Both the position numbers and the translations under genes were made by a program. Positions 5,049-5,307 of a stretch of DNA of 5,307 nt are shown here, piece after piece. Each line of letters opens with the position of its first letter. The first letter of the stretch is position 1. Where the stretch lies: assembly GCA_937926145.1 (NCBI GenBank), contig CALANW010000057.1:1-5307 (forward strand), read 5' to 3'. Under the pieces are notes generated by a model. The model had not been told where the DNA came from. It did not search any database and was given only the letters and a program-made list of their open reading frames with translations. The stretch comes from an uncultured Ruminococcus sp. (GTDB taxonomy: Bacteria > Bacillota > Clostridia > Oscillospirales > Ruminococcaceae).

Positions 5049-5270
5049 TTATAAATTCATTTCATTGTATCTCATAACATATTCTTGAAACGATTTTTTA
5101 AACTTGGCAGTATAAACTTTTCCTATCTGTGCTCTTTCACCGTTATCAAAGAAAATTTCTGAATTTGTGTGATTATTTATATGTGAAAAGCCTGCAATAT
5201 AAGCTCTTTGGCAACGGCAGAATTTTTCAGCCGATAGTTTTTCCTCAACCTTTTTTAGAGCCTGTTCACA
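5049..5270 (-). pseudogene. LytTR-domain response regulator, C-terminal remnant (73 codons)
   Basis: There is no start codon, so only reading frame and content reveal it. From 5270 down to the TAA at 5051-5049 it reads CEQALKKVEEKLSAEKFCRC, then QRAYIAGFSHINNHTNSEIF, then FDNGERAQIGKVYTAKFKKS, ending FQEYVMRYNEMNL. This is the C-terminal two thirds of a LytTR DNA-binding domain: LKKVEEKL helix, FCRCQRAYI strand, and IGKVYTAKFKKSF in place of the usual (I/V)S(R/K)xxxxxFKKxF. The phosphoreceiver domain and the start of LytTR are missing: TAA lies directly upstream in frame (5273-5271), and a second in-frame TAA follows near the window edge. AgrA-type regulators normally sit just before such kinases, as here. 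It could be interrupted by an insertion starting near 5258-5273, or carry a nonsense change, with more outside the window. Confidence 0.8.
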
Positions 5271-5278
5271 TTAAAGTA

Positions 5279-5307
5279 TTGCAATTTTTGTGAAAACATA
5301 TTATAAT
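5279..5307 (+). promoter_or_regulatory. Rightward promoter at the window edge
   Basis: TTGCAA (5279-5284), a 17-bp spacer, and a perfect TATAAT (5302-5307) point out of the window. It runs opposite to the truncated response regulator and begins just where that gene's homology stops, which would suit an inserted element or a foreign gene starting there. AT-rich sequence makes chance matches likely. Confidence 0.5.

Overview
The window looks like an accessory stretch of a low-to-moderate GC, Gram-positive anaerobe of the Clostridia, possibly Ruminococcus-like. This rests on strong GGAGG-type ribosome sites, consensus sigma-A promoters, an AgrC-like kinase, a DUF6465-like protein and the gene styles present. 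It is an inference; no taxonomic marker is present.

Layout. Positions 1-343 hold no gene. Two abutting palindromic elements (4-105 and 107-282) are followed by a small hairpin and a strong terminator. An XRE-type repressor (502-876, +) follows, with its own promoter and a palindrome in its leader. It converges on a two-gene minus-strand unit: an aldo/keto reductase (2344-1511) and, 11 bases downstream, an NAD(P)-binding reductase broken by a frameshift (1499-886). Divergent from this unit is a MerR-family regulator (2462-2884, +). The intergenic region carries two back-to-back promoters, and the one facing the reductases has the 19-bp spacer typical of MerR-activated promoters. Together these form a likely self-contained regulator-plus-reductase module, perhaps for reactive carbonyls or other electrophiles. 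Its second enzyme is apparently dead.

Next is a small highly charged protein (3136-3543, +) with a DUF6465-like C-terminal domain and a near-perfect promoter. Its 5' leader holds a third palindromic element (3018-3106), and a fourth (3578-3679) lies between the two arms of its terminator stem. Facing it on the minus strand is an AgrC-like sensor kinase (5032-3752). The kinase is preceded by the C-terminal LytTR remnant of its presumed response regulator (5270-5049), which is cut off by stop codons. Beyond the cut, a rightward promoter runs out of the window.

The most interesting signal is the set of repeats. Elements at 4-105, 3018-3106 and 3578-3679 belong to one family of about 90-102 bp. 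Each folds into a long hairpin with termini of the ATACTAA type, an AAAAAATC/GATTTTTT stem, a conserved asymmetric internal loop, and an inner stem whose sequence changes while pairing is kept. A larger element (107-282) shares the same terminal heptamer but little else. Together they look like non-autonomous mobile palindromes that settle in transcript leaders and terminators.
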